A model generated the notes under the pieces. It did no database searches and was not told the origin of the DNA. It saw nothing but the letters and a program-made list of their open reading frames with translations. Position numbers and translations under genes: made by a program. DNA of 64,000 nucleotides from Enterococcus_E cecorum_C. GTDB lineage: Bacteria > Bacillota > Bacilli > Lactobacillales > Enterococcaceae. Shown in pieces: positions 43,661-52,646 of this stretch. How positions within the stretch are numbered: the first letter of the stretch is position 1; each line of letters starts with the position of its first letter. The stretch is from NCBI RefSeq assembly GCF_052119425.1, contig NZ_JBQKFH010000008.1, positions 6,639 through 70,638 on the forward strand, given 5' to 3'.

Positions 43661-44245
43661 TTACTTTTTTTCTGCTTCGTTCGGATTGACAATTTCTAAT
43701 AAAATAAATTTTTCGTCTTCATAAGCAAATTTATAAATCGTACAATTACCCATGCCTCTTTGTGGACTAACCTTGGCATAATCTTCCCAAACACGTAAAA
43801 AATTCCGACACGCCCCACCATGAGAGACAACCAAAGTAGGCAAATCATTATTCACTTCTTGCATAATTGCCTGCATGGTGTCGTTCATTCGCTGCATCAA
43901 TTGTTCTTGACTTTCTCCGCCATAATGCACAAAAAAGTCGCCATAAGGTAAAGGTGGGTTTAAAAATTCGGGTTCTCCTTCAAAGCGTCCAAAATTCCAT
44001 TCTTTCAAGCCTTTTTTACGTTGGTAAGGCAAGTCACAAACAATTTCTAAAGTATCACAAGCCCGCTCTTGAGTCGATGCATAGGCCTGACCAAACTGGA
44101 TACCTTGTGATTGAAAATATTGTCTTGCTTGCCGGGCTTGTTCTTTGCCTAATTCAGTTAAGGGCGAGTCACACCAGCCTTGCACTTTTTTCAATTCGTT
44201 AAAAAGTGTCTGTCCATGCCGCATTAAATATACGATTTTTACCAT
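43661..44245 (-). CDS. Histidine phosphatase family protein (phosphoglycerate mutase-like)
   Basis: The 194-residue protein has the RHG motif LMRHGQTLFNE with catalytic His, the Glu region ERACDTLEIV, and the second His in VVSHGGACRNFL. It is a phosphatase of the GpmB/CobC branch rather than a glycolytic dPGM; the substrate is unknown. ATG 44,245 is favoured over 44,251 by spacing to GTAGGG. Confidence 0.87.
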   Translation of the reverse strand: MVKIVYLMRHGQTLFNELKKVQGWCDSPLTELGKEQARQARQYFQSQGIQFGQAYASTQERACDTLEIVCDLPYQRKKGLKEWNFGRFEGEPEFLNPPLPYGDFFVHYGGESQEQLMQRMNDTMQAIMQEVNNDLPTLVVSHGGACRNFLRVWEDYAKVSPQRGMGNCTIYKFAYEDEKFILLEIVNPNEAEKK

Positions 44246-44261
44246 TGTCATTCCCTACTTT

Positions 44262-44291
44262 CAAAAAGAGCCGCTCCTCAAGAACAGCTCT
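44262..44291 (-). terminator. manA terminator
   Basis: AGAGC and GCTCT arms on the minus strand followed by TTTTT, just after the manA stop. Confidence 0.65.
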
Positions 44292-44296
44292 AATCA

Positions 44297-45265
44297 TTAT
44301 TTATTATTCTTCGCTGTATCAGAGGCAATAATTCTGACATCGCCTTTGATTTGCCATTCCTTCACTTGATTTGGCAAAATACAGCTTGTCCCCATATTTA
44401 ACTCATATTCTTTGCCATCCACGACTAGATAACCAAAACCTTCAATCACCGTCATCAAAGTATACGGCGCAAAAGCTTTGAAAGAACATTCTCCCTTCAC
44501 AAGCCATTCATAGACATTGAAAAATTCAGTTTGAAGATAAGTGGTAATCGCACTGTTGCCTTTACGTACTTCTTTAATCGCTAATTCTGGTGCATGGTCA
44601 GGGACATTGGTCACATCAATGGACTGTTGGATGTGTAATTCACGTGTATTTCCTTGCGCATCTTTGCGATCATAATCATACACCCGATAAGTCGTATCTG
44701 AGCTTTGTTGGGTTTCTAAAATCATGATTCCTTTACCAATCGCATGCATCGTCCCACTCGGAACAAAGAAGAAATCCCCTTTTCTCACTGGCACATGTTT
44801 TAATAAATCATCCCAACGTCCCTCTTGAATCATTTCGGCCAATTCTTCTTTGGTTTGCGCATGATGACCATAAATGATTTCAGCTCCTGGCGCGGCATCA
44901 ATAATATACCAGCACTCGGTCTTTCCTAGCTCACCAGCATGATGTTTGCCATATTCATCATCAGGATGGACTTGGACAGATAAATCATCTTCCGCATCCA
45001 AAATCTTCACTAATAATGGAAAAACTTCTTCTGATTGATGACCGAATAACTCTTGATGGTCTTGCCAAAGTTGATCTAAAGTTTGACCTTTGAAAGGACC
45101 ATTTTCAATCACACTTTTGCCATGGGGATGCGCACTGATTGCCCAGTCTTCTCCTATCTTGTCACTAGGAAGTTCAAAACCAAAGACAGTATTTAATCTT
45201 GAGCCACCCCAAATTTTTTCTTGAAATACGGGTTTCATAAATAAAGGTTCTACCAAATGAATCAC
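44297..45265 (-). CDS. manA: Mannose-6-phosphate isomerase
   Basis: The zinc enzyme interconverts mannose-6-phosphate and fructose-6-phosphate. The 322 residues are the short Firmicutes type I form: PVFQEKIWGGSRLN at the N-terminus, zinc ligands in QVHPDDEYGKHHAGELGKTE and the MHAIGKG segment. The start is a GTG at 45,265 (or a TTG at 45,256); the family N-terminus EPLF is inside the called frame. Confidence 0.93.
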   Translation of the reverse strand: MIHLVEPLFMKPVFQEKIWGGSRLNTVFGFELPSDKIGEDWAISAHPHGKSVIENGPFKGQTLDQLWQDHQELFGHQSEEVFPLLVKILDAEDDLSVQVHPDDEYGKHHAGELGKTECWYIIDAAPGAEIIYGHHAQTKEELAEMIQEGRWDDLLKHVPVRKGDFFFVPSGTMHAIGKGIMILETQQSSDTTYRVYDYDRKDAQGNTRELHIQQSIDVTNVPDHAPELAIKEVRKGNSAITTYLQTEFFNVYEWLVKGECSFKAFAPYTLMTVIEGFGYLVVDGKEYELNMGTSCILPNQVKEWQIKGDVRIIASDTAKNNK

Positions 45266-45326
45266 TCTTTCTTGTATAGGTTTACAAACAAGTCCATTAT
45301 ATCACAAATGTCTAGACTTTTTACTT

Positions 45327-46325
45327 TTAATTTTTTTCTTCCAAATAAATCGCGATTAATTCATCTCGTTTTGCCAAATATTCTTGTCTAAAATCATAAG
45401 GATGCACGCGGTTAGATAGGAAAATAAAGGCCTGTTGCAACTTAGGATCAATGCATAAAAACGTCCCAGTATAGCCTGTATGGAATAAAAAGCCATAACG
45501 CAAATCCCAACCTAATGAACGCTTTCCCTCTTTACTTGGCGTTTGGTCTTGATAAAGCTGAGCAATCGTTTCTCTTTGCAAAAAGGCCCGTCCATCAGGT
45601 AATTGCCCCTCATTTAGATACATTTGGGTAAATTTTAATAAGTCGGCTAAATTCGTAAATAGTCCCGCATTGCCCGCATGCTCGGCTAAGACTCGGGCTT
45701 TAGGATCATGAGTTTGCCCACACAAAGTATCTTCCGTTGCAGCAATCGAATAGTACGTATCAAGCGGTGGAAATTGACTATTGGTCATCTTTAGTGGTTC
45801 AAAAATTTCTTCTTTAAAAATAGTAGTGACCGGCTTTTGAAAGATCGCTTCTAGCATGAACCCTAATAAAATCGTCCCCGCATCGGTATATTTGACGACT
45901 TTTCCTAGATTATCACCCGCTCTTAAAGTCAAATAAGCCTGCATTAATTCCTGTTGGTTGAGCTGATCACGATTCGGAATATAAGTCACAATATCGGCTG
46001 TATGGGTTAATAAATGTCGTAACGTAATGCTTTCATCGCCAAAAGCTGGCAGATACTTCTTCAAAGGTTGGTCAATCTCGATGACTCCTTGTTCCATCAA
46101 TTTTAAAATCATCGTCGTGGTACAAACAACCTTGGTCAAAGAAGCCACATCAAATAATGTCTCTTCCGTCATCACCCGTTTTTTGGGGATGACAGACGCA
46201 TAACCAAAATGCTTGTGAATCATCTTTTCTTGGTCAATAATTGCGTAACAAACCCCTGGAAAGACCTTTTCATTTAGATATTCTTGAATTTTTGCTTGTG
46301 TTTTTGGATAAAAATTTTCTTGCAT
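45327..46325 (-). CDS. Serine hydrolase of the beta-lactamase (class C-like) family
   Basis: The 332-residue protein has the SxxK motif in DVASLTKVVCTT, a YxN-like KYTDAG, and a C-terminal HTGYTG in place of the KTG triad. No signal peptide is seen, so it is probably cytoplasmic. Family members are esterases or D-aminopeptidases; it should not be read as a beta-lactam resistance gene. Confidence 0.85.
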   Translation of the reverse strand: MQENFYPKTQAKIQEYLNEKVFPGVCYAIIDQEKMIHKHFGYASVIPKKRVMTEETLFDVASLTKVVCTTTMILKLMEQGVIEIDQPLKKYLPAFGDESITLRHLLTHTADIVTYIPNRDQLNQQELMQAYLTLRAGDNLGKVVKYTDAGTILLGFMLEAIFQKPVTTIFKEEIFEPLKMTNSQFPPLDTYYSIAATEDTLCGQTHDPKARVLAEHAGNAGLFTNLADLLKFTQMYLNEGQLPDGRAFLQRETIAQLYQDQTPSKEGKRSLGWDLRYGFLFHTGYTGTFLCIDPKLQQAFIFLSNRVHPYDFRQEYLAKRDELIAIYLEEKN

Positions 46326-46347
46326 GTTTTTCCTCTATCCCTTTCAT

Positions 46348-46407
46348 TAAAAAAACGCCTGATTGGTTGGACGATACATCCGGTAACCAATCAGACGTCT
46401 TTGTATG
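46348..46407. terminator. Terminator between the VOC and serine hydrolase genes
   Basis: AACGCCTGATTGGTT and AACCAATCAGACGT arms form a long stem followed by T on the minus strand. Confidence 0.85.
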
Positions 46408-46413
46408 ATGCAA

Positions 46414-47214
46414 TTAACGTAAGAACCACCATTCTACACCGACTGGATCATACACCGTTAAAATCTTTTGTTTGCTATCAAGGTAATGCTTCATTTGACT
46501 TTCTTGAACATGTTTTAATAATTGTTCAAACTGTTCATCTTGTAATTTGAATTTCAAAAAGTCTAAGCCTAAAATTTGATGACTTGGGATTTTTACGTTT
46601 TCGGTATCATGCTTGACAATTGAAATTCCAAATTCGCCATCTGCCAAGGTTTGAAAAGCAATATTATTTTCATCAAACTCAAAGCCTAGTAAATCAGCTA
46701 AAAACTGGCATTCTTCTTGGACATCTTGTGCGTGAAGACCAAGTGCCGCAATCCGTGCTTTACTTGATAATTTTTTATTTGGATCAGCTGAAGTTAAAAG
46801 TGAAGTTTCGTCAATGCTCACTGTTTCAGGTGTGCGAATCGCCAACTGATTGCCTTCAGGATCCACGATAGTAAACTGACATAAATCAGGTGTAAACTCG
46901 GCTTGAATGACCGGATATTTAGCATGCACCAAACGTGAATAAACGGCCGCAAACTCAGATAAAGTCGGCACCTCCACTTTATAGTAGTTCAGACGTTTCA
47001 CTTCACCAAAATGCTCTGTTGCACGTGGGCTTTCCTCTAACCAAATGCGCTCATGGCTACCATCTTCGGCTACTAAAATCGCTAATTCATTTTCTTCGGT
47101 TTTTAACTTAAATCCTAACATCTCACAGTAGAAATTAATCATTTGGTCGCGATTTTTGACACGCAAAGCCACAATACTTAATTGACTACTGGGATCAAAA
47201 CTAAATACTGACAT
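46414..47214 (-). CDS. VOC-family (glyoxalase/ring-cleavage dioxygenase-like) protein, two domains
   Basis: The 266-residue protein has two vicinal-oxygen-chelate domains (about 8-125 and 150-266). The first begins LSIVALRVKNRDQMINFYCE and the second ARIAALGLHAQDVQEEC. It resembles CatE-like proteins of Bacillus, usually annotated as catechol 2,3-dioxygenases, but the metal ligands are not obvious in both domains and substrate is unknown. ATG 47,214 follows AGGAGG. A longer frame starting at 47,265 is not supported. Confidence 0.8.
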   Translation of the reverse strand: MSVFSFDPSSQLSIVALRVKNRDQMINFYCEMLGFKLKTEENELAILVAEDGSHERIWLEESPRATEHFGEVKRLNYYKVEVPTLSEFAAVYSRLVHAKYPVIQAEFTPDLCQFTIVDPEGNQLAIRTPETVSIDETSLLTSADPNKKLSSKARIAALGLHAQDVQEECQFLADLLGFEFDENNIAFQTLADGEFGISIVKHDTENVKIPSHQILGLDFLKFKLQDEQFEQLLKHVQESQMKHYLDSKQKILTVYDPVGVEWWFLR

Positions 47215-47512
47215 TGAAACGAGTCCTCCTAAATTCCAATTGGCAAAAAAATTACCACTACTCATCTAAATTCTATTATTTTCATACATATCAAACTGTA
47301 TAGATAATACTTTGATTCTCTTTCCTCATTCATTGTACTTAGAAATCTTATTTATCGCAAGGAATATGGTTAAAAATTTAAACAAGGCTTGCTAATTATC
47401 ATTTTTACCCACGACATTTCACCAATATTTTCAAAGTAAATACTAACCAAATAACCTAAAATATGTTAAAGTAAAAGTACAACACAACGTTTATTTATTG
47501 GAGGAAAAACTG

Positions 47513-47938
47513 ATGGAAGATTGCATTTTTTGTAAAATCATTGATGGAGAAATTCCTAGCTATAAAATTTATGAAGATGAGGTCGTTTATGCCTTTTTAG
47601 ATATTACCCAAGTGACACCTGGCCATACTTTAGTGGTACCTAAAAAACATGCCAAAGATATTTTTGAGTACGATGAAGAATTAGCTTCTCAAGTCTTTGC
47701 TCGTATCCCTAAAATTGCGCGTGCCTTGGAAAAAGCATACCCAGACATGCAAGGATTAAATATTATTAATAACAACCGTGAAGTGGCCTATCAATCTGTT
47801 TTCCACTCACATATTCATTTGATTCCTAGATTTAGTCCACATGACGACTTCTCTATGCACTTTGGCAACCACCAAGACCAGTACAACCCAACACTAATGG
47901 AAGCCATTGCCAAAAGAATCAGAGAAAGCTTTGAATAA
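47513..47938 (+). CDS. hit: HIT-family nucleotide-binding protein
   Basis: The 141-residue protein has the histidine triad HSHIHLIPRF (HxHxHxx) and the N-terminal zinc-type CIFCKIIDGEIPSYKIYED. It hydrolyses nucleoside phosphoramidates or dinucleotides. ATG 47,513 follows GGAGG; a TTG 15 bases upstream falls in the ribosome site. The hairpin array begins seven bases after the stop. Confidence 0.93.
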   Translation: MEDCIFCKIIDGEIPSYKIYEDEVVYAFLDITQVTPGHTLVVPKKHAKDIFEYDEELASQVFARIPKIARALEKAYPDMQGLNIINNNREVAYQSVFHSHIHLIPRFSPHDDFSMHFGNHQDQYNPTLMEAIAKRIRESFE

Positions 47939-47944
47939 AGTATA

Positions 47945-48075
47945 AGGTTGTGAGGTAGCTTGGGCAGACATGAGAAAATTCGTGCTTACCTCCCGATGTG
48001 AAAATCAGATGGTTTTAAAGATTTTCACAATCGGGAGGGCGAATTTTCAAAATGTCTAGCTACCGAACACCGTGA
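47945..48075. repeat. Hairpin unit A
   Basis: Paired arms, from outside in: GGTAGCT/AGCTACC, AGACAT/ATGTCT, GAAAATTCG/CGAATTTTC, CCTCCCGAT/ATCGGGAGG and TGTGAAAATC/GATTTTCACA, with a 13-base loop at 48,007-48,019. The near-continuous stem is about 45 bp. Confidence 0.88.
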
Positions 48076-48080
48076 ATAAA

Positions 48081-48209
48081 AGGTTGTAAATCGACTTGGT
48101 CAGCTACGAGCGGATAAGGTTTGTCCAACACGTCGGGAAAGTCCAAGAAGTAAAGACTTTCCCAGACGGGGTGGCTTATACGCCGAAGTAGCTAGTCGAT
48201 TTACACCGT
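48081..48209. repeat. Hairpin unit B
   Basis: Outer arms GTAAATCGACT/AGTCGATTTAC, then AGCTAC/GTAGCT, GCGGATAAG/CTTATACGC and GGGAAAGTC/GACTTTCCC, with loop CAAGAAGTAAA at 48,144-48,154. The copy at 48,484-48,610 is almost identical. Confidence 0.88.
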
Positions 48210-48664
48210 CAAATAAGGTTGTGAGAAGGGTCGATCAGCTACAAGCAGCTAAGTTTGTCCGGAATGACAGGAAAATCCACTATGTTTTTAGATTTTCCTA
48301 GGCAGGCCGGCTTAGATGCGATGTAGCTACCCTTCGAACACCGTCAAATAAGGTTGTGAGGTAGCTTGGGCAGACATGAGAAAATTCGTGTTTACCTACC
48401 ACTGCAAAAATCGGATGAAAGGAGATTTTCGCAAGCGGGAGGGCGAATTTCACAATGTCTAGCTGCTGAACACCGTGAATAAAAGGTTGTAAATCGACTT
48501 GGTCAGCTACGAGCGGATAAGTTTGTCCAACACGTCGGGAAAGTCCAAGAAGTAAAGACTTTCCCAGACGGGGTGGCTTATACGCCGAAGTAGCTAGTCG
48601 ATTTACACCGTCAAATAAGGTTGTAAATCGACTTGGTCAGCTAGCATTAATTATCTAGGAAAGG

Positions 48665-49006
48665 ATGAGTGCAGTGAAAGGATTTTTAAAGGGATTACTT
48701 TTTGGTTCAGCAGTCGGCGGTATCGTGACCTTACTAACAACGGAAAAAAGTGGTAAGGAAAATCGAGAGGCGATCAAAGAAACCGTGGATGAATCCATGT
48801 CTAAAATCAATGACGTAACCAAGAGTTATCAACGAGTGCAAGAAAACCAAATCATTTTACAAGAAACCATGGACCAAACCATCCCAGCTTTCAAAGAAGG
48901 GATTGAAAAAGATTTAGCTGCCTTTGAATTCCAAGTTCAGCCTCGTCTTGCTAGAATCAAAGAACAGCTAGAAACATTACAATCGCACCTCGAAGTAAAA
49001 GAATAA
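48665..49006 (+). CDS. YtxH-like small membrane-associated protein
   Basis: The 113-residue protein has an N-terminal glycine-rich hydrophobic helix (LKGLLFGSAVGGIVTLLTT) and a long helical, charged tail, as in YtxH/gas-vesicle-GvpT-like proteins linked to general stress. ATG 48,665 overlaps its own AGGAAAGG site closely; the GTG at 48,674 (MKGFLKGLL) has better spacing and is a likely alternative. It lies right after the hairpin array, which may form its leader. Confidence 0.75.
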   Translation: MSAVKGFLKGLLFGSAVGGIVTLLTTEKSGKENREAIKETVDESMSKINDVTKSYQRVQENQIILQETMDQTIPAFKEGIEKDLAAFEFQVQPRLARIKEQLETLQSHLEVKE

Positions 49007-49013
49007 ACTATAA

Positions 49014-49059
49014 AAATACGCCCACTAACTATTCAATGACTAATAGCTAGTGGGCGTTC
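49014..49059. terminator. Bidirectional terminator
   Basis: ACGCCCACTA and TAGTGGGCGT arms between the convergent YtxH-like and pepT genes. Confidence 0.85.
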
Positions 49060-49069
49060 CTGTTTCATT

Positions 49070-50299
49070 TTATTTTTTGCCGTAAAGACGGACAATTTCA
49101 ATTAATGTTTGGGCGGCTTTTTCCATCGCTTGTAAGCTAATAAACTCATACTGTCCATGGAAATTCTCGCCACCAGTAAAGATATTCGGCGTTGGAATTC
49201 CTAAATAAGAAATCTTAGAGCCATCCGTACCGCCACGGAAAGGTTCGATAATTGGTTCTATCTCTAAATTTTTCATCGCCTCTATCGCCAAATCAATCGA
49301 CGCAGGACACTTTTCCACAATCGGACGCATATTATAATATTGGTCTGTCAGCTGATAACTGATTGGATCATACGAATAGCGGGCGTTAATCTTTTCTATC
49401 ACTTCCACCAAGTAGGATTTCTTATCGGCAAAAGCTTGTTGGTCATGGTCGCGTATAATATAATTTGCCGTCGCATGTGCAATCGTGCCATTTAAATCAT
49501 GTAAGAGATAAAAGCCTTCATAGCCGCGTGTCTTTTCAGGGACAGCTTCTTGAGGTAAGGCCGCATCAATTTCTAGCGCTAGTTTTAAGGCATTGACCAT
49601 TTGTTGATAGGCAGTCCCTGGATGAACACTGATTCCTTTAATCTCTAGGTCTAATTTGGCGGCATTAAAAGTCTCATATTCGAAATGTCCAACTCGGCCA
49701 CTATCAATGGTATAAGCAAAGTCTACTGGAAATTGATCGACTGGGAAACGATCTGCCCCACGACCAATTTCTTCATCAGGACCAAAAGCAACCCAAATAT
49801 CCGGACGAGAAACTTCAGGATGTGCCACATAAAAACGCAGCATAGCAAAAATTTCTGCAATTCCCGCTTTATCATCCGCCCCTAAAAGTGTCAAACCATC
49901 TGTCGTAATCAAAGTTTCTCCTAGATAATCTTTTAAATTAGGGGAATCTGCTACCCGCAAATAAATTTGGTGTTCGGCATTTAATAGCAAATCACTGCCA
50001 TCATAATTTTCAAATACTTGTGGCTGGATATTTTCTGCATTGTAATCCGCCGTATCCACATGCGCAATAAAACCAATCGCCTTATTGGCTACATTTCCCT
50101 TTAAACAACCAATCGTAAAGGCACAATCATCTAAAAATTGTACCTGACTTAACCTTAAATCCTCCAATTTCCGCTTTAACAACAGGGCTAATTCTTTTTG
50201 TCCCGGTGTTGTTGGAATGGTTTGTGATTTTTCGTCTGAGCGTGTATTAATCTTAACAAACGATAAAAAATCGGATAATAATTCTTGCAAACTGTTCAC
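49070..50299 (-). CDS. pepT: Peptidase T (tripeptide aminopeptidase)
   Basis: The 409-residue M20B metallopeptidase removes N-terminal residues from tripeptides. The zinc-site motifs are FIAHVDTADYN, TLLGADDKAGIAE, GPDEEIGRGAD and DSGRVGHFEYE; the late His is in TGGENFHGQYE. It follows the peptide-binding lipoprotein gene without a gap, so uptake and cleavage of peptides are probably co-expressed. Confidence 0.94.
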   Translation of the reverse strand: MNSLQELLSDFLSFVKINTRSDEKSQTIPTTPGQKELALLLKRKLEDLRLSQVQFLDDCAFTIGCLKGNVANKAIGFIAHVDTADYNAENIQPQVFENYDGSDLLLNAEHQIYLRVADSPNLKDYLGETLITTDGLTLLGADDKAGIAEIFAMLRFYVAHPEVSRPDIWVAFGPDEEIGRGADRFPVDQFPVDFAYTIDSGRVGHFEYETFNAAKLDLEIKGISVHPGTAYQQMVNALKLALEIDAALPQEAVPEKTRGYEGFYLLHDLNGTIAHATANYIIRDHDQQAFADKKSYLVEVIEKINARYSYDPISYQLTDQYYNMRPIVEKCPASIDLAIEAMKNLEIEPIIEPFRGGTDGSKISYLGIPTPNIFTGGENFHGQYEFISLQAMEKAAQTLIEIVRLYGKK

Positions 50300-51943
50300 C
50301 TACTTCGTGACATAAGCTTCACGTAAATTATAGTAATCTCCATAGGTATGGAAAACGATATGCTTCACCTTAGGATTAATTAAATAGTTAGCTGCGGTTT
50401 GGACTAATGGCACTTGAGCCGCATCTTGCGTTAAGAGAATTTCTTCGGCCGCTTTATAATCTTGATAAAAAGCTGCTTCATCATTGGCATCGGTCGTACT
50501 TGCTTTTTCTAATAATTCATCATATTTTGCATTATTATAGCTACCAAAGTTATACGCAGAAGTGCTTTGGAACAAGTTAAAGTAAGAATTCAAATCATTA
50601 CTTCCAGCAATCCAACCAGATAAAGTCATTTCATAATTCTTATCACGACGAGCTTGGTTCACATTATTTGCTGGTTGTGGCGTTACTTCAATCTTCAAGC
50701 CTTTTAAATGCGTTTCTAATTGATTTTGCACAAATTCCGCGATTTTCTTACTATTTTCTGTATCAGCGACTAATAAAGTAATCTTGATCTCATCGCCTAA
50801 GTCTTTCTTCGCTTTTTCAAAATGTTCTTTGGCTACTTTGACATCGTACGTATTATAATTGCCACTGTATTTTCTGAAATCTTCACCTTTTTTGTTTTGG
50901 TAAAGGTTCGCTGGTACAAGACCACTTAATGCTTTTGAACCATCATTTAAGACTTTTTTCGCTAAACTTTCTCGATCCACTGCTTGAGCAATCGCCTTAC
51001 GTAATTCGACATTGGCTAGTGGCGTATTGGCTTTTTTATTTAAGTCTAAGTAATAATTCACCACTTCAAGTTCAGAATATTTTGCTTTATCGTTTTTATA
51101 TTGTTGAACGAACTGACCAGAAATCTTGGTTAAATCTAAATCACCTGTTTGGTAAAGGTTAATCCCTGTATTATCTTCTTTAATCGTTGAGCCATCTACT
51201 TGGGTTAATTTCACTTTTTTCTTATCATAGTAATAAGGATTTGGTGCTAACTCCCAAGTATCTGAAGTTTGTTTCCAATTTTTTAAGACGAATGGACCAG
51301 AATAAATCGCATCTTCACTGGTTGCCGCATATTTATCGCCTTTTTCTGTGACATATTTTTCATTTTGAGGCGCTAACCAACCAATTGAAATCACAGAAAG
51401 GAAGGATGGTTGTGGATTAATCAATTGTACTTCAAAGGTTTGATCATCCACTGCTTTTAAGCCAATTGTATCAATATCTTTCTTGCCATTACGGATTTCT
51501 TTACTGTTGATGACATTATCTAACCAATAAGCGTTTGGCCCTTGAGTTGCTGGATTGACCAAACGTTTCCAAGCAAACAAGAAATCACCGGCTGTAATTG
51601 GTGTGCCATCGCTCCATTTGGCATCATCACGAAGATGGAAAGTATAGGTTTTGCCATCTTCACTAATATCGACACTTTTTGCCAGGCCAGGAACAACCTT
51701 AGAATCATCATCTAAACGATAAAGACCTTCAAAAATATGTTGTACAACGGTAAATGTGACTTTATCTGTTGTTTGTGTCGTATCTATTGTTGACAGTTGT
51801 GCTGGTAAACTAACAGCTATTTTTTGTTCGATTTTTGGTGTATCTGCCTTTTTACTTGATTCATTTGTTTTTTCTTGTCCACATCCTGCTAATAACGTCC
51901 CCACTGCTAGAAATGCAATACTATATTTTAACCACTTTTTCAT
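50300..51943 (-). CDS. Oligopeptide-binding lipoprotein (OppA/SBP_bac_5 family)
   Basis: The 547-residue extracellular lipoprotein has a lipobox LLAGCGQ and the SBP_bac_5 fold (GTPITAGDFLFAWKRLVNP and IAQAVDRESLA). It captures oligopeptides for an Opp-type ABC transporter; no permease or ATPase is encoded here, so it must use a distant system. In enterococci such orphan proteins can also bind peptide pheromones (known for PrgZ/TraC-type proteins; not shown here). pepT follows immediately. Confidence 0.92.
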   Translation of the reverse strand: MKKWLKYSIAFLAVGTLLAGCGQEKTNESSKKADTPKIEQKIAVSLPAQLSTIDTTQTTDKVTFTVVQHIFEGLYRLDDDSKVVPGLAKSVDISEDGKTYTFHLRDDAKWSDGTPITAGDFLFAWKRLVNPATQGPNAYWLDNVINSKEIRNGKKDIDTIGLKAVDDQTFEVQLINPQPSFLSVISIGWLAPQNEKYVTEKGDKYAATSEDAIYSGPFVLKNWKQTSDTWELAPNPYYYDKKKVKLTQVDGSTIKEDNTGINLYQTGDLDLTKISGQFVQQYKNDKAKYSELEVVNYYLDLNKKANTPLANVELRKAIAQAVDRESLAKKVLNDGSKALSGLVPANLYQNKKGEDFRKYSGNYNTYDVKVAKEHFEKAKKDLGDEIKITLLVADTENSKKIAEFVQNQLETHLKGLKIEVTPQPANNVNQARRDKNYEMTLSGWIAGSNDLNSYFNLFQSTSAYNFGSYNNAKYDELLEKASTTDANDEAAFYQDYKAAEEILLTQDAAQVPLVQTAANYLINPKVKHIVFHTYGDYYNLREAYVTK

Positions 51944-52084
51944 TGAAACACCTCTTTTGTTGAATTTGTGCCTAAATTATAAACAATAGTCCCTATCTAT
52001 ATCAAGCCATTAGAATATACTAAAAAACTATAACTCATCATAAGAATTTCATATAGCTTGCACCCGATACAATTCTTTTATCAC

Positions 52085-52130
52085 AAAAAAACTCACCTTG
52101 TGTTTTATTCATTACACAAGATGAGTGAAA
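52085..52130 (-). terminator. Toxin-antitoxin operon terminator
   Basis: ACTCACCTTGTGT and ACACAAGATGAGT arms with a T-run on the minus strand. Confidence 0.85.
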
Positions 52131-52133
52131 ATA

Positions 52134-52403
52134 TTATATTTCATAGATTGTTTCTCTTTTACCAGATTTGATTACAAGTACAATCGCTTGACTATCTCTA
52201 ATATCACAAATAAGACGATATTTTCCAATTCTATAACGCCATAAGCCAGATTTGTCTGCGGTTAATGCTTTGCCTGTCCATCTAGGATTTTCACAACCTT
52301 CAATATTTTTGTTCAACCACAGTAAAATCTGCTTACGAATTGGTGTATCCAGTTTTAAAAATTCTTTATAAGCTTTCTTTTCGAACTCAACATGATATTT
52401 CAT
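52134..52403 (-). CDS. RelE/ParE-superfamily toxin
   Basis: The 89-residue toxin has the fold signature of RelE: helices EKKAYKEFLKLD and RKQILLWLNKNI, then strand segments SGLWRYRIGKYRLICDI and IVLVIKSGKRETIYEI. RelE-type toxins cleave mRNA in the ribosome. Its start overlaps the antitoxin stop by four bases. Conserved Arg residues of the active site are present. Confidence 0.9.
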   Translation of the reverse strand: MKYHVEFEKKAYKEFLKLDTPIRKQILLWLNKNIEGCENPRWTGKALTADKSGLWRYRIGKYRLICDIRDSQAIVLVIKSGKRETIYEI

Positions 52404-52615
52404 AATCCTTCATCTCTCATCATATCTTGAAGAGAAATCGATTCTCCAGTTATATTTTGAAGAGCTTCAATACCAGCCTGTAAATCTAAGAAATCTTCAA
52501 TCTTTTCTGTTAAAGCTTGCTTCATAAGAGTTGATAAAGGTAATCCAGTTAATTCCGCATAGCTTTGAAACATTTTTTCTTCTTGCTCGTTTAATCGAAT
52601 CGTCGTTACACTCAT
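52400..52615 (-). CDS. RelB-like ribbon-helix-helix antitoxin
   Basis: The 71-residue protein MSVTTIRLNEQEEKMFQSYA begins with a ribbon-helix-helix (strand SVTTIRL, helices to about 45) and has a C-terminal toxin-binding tail. ATG 52,615 has an AAGGAGGG site; the frame is open further upstream but lies in the promoter. It probably represses its own promoter with the toxin. Confidence 0.9.
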   Translation of the reverse strand: MSVTTIRLNEQEEKMFQSYAELTGLPLSTLMKQALTEKIEDFLDLQAGIEALQNITGESISLQDMMRDEGL

Positions 52616-52646
52616 AATATGGCCCTCCTTAAAGTTCTCTACAACA

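Larger units (their letters stand above)
47945..48641. repeat. Tandem array of long-hairpin repeat units (A-B-C-A'-B'-partial B)
   Basis: Units begin with AGGTTGT at 47,945, 48,081, 48,216, 48,351, 48,484 and 48,617, a period of 133-136 bases. Each unit ends with a CACCGT(G/C)AA(A)TA-type linker. Every full unit is a long imperfect palindrome whose inner arms differ between types. Types A and A' share outer arms, and B and B' differ at about one base over the unit. The sixth unit is only the left outer arm of B and ends just before the YtxH-like gene. There is no ORF of note. Short palindromic EFAR elements of E. faecalis are similar in style; identity with them is not established. Confidence 0.9.

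Noticed and set aside
45327..46325. Beta-lactam resistance gene
   Set aside because: Although in the beta-lactamase-like fold, it has no signal peptide and its third motif is not KTG; these are typically esterases or peptidases.
47945..48641. CRISPR array
   Set aside because: Units are about 134 bp long palindromes of only three types, not short identical repeats with unique spacers, and no cas genes are present.
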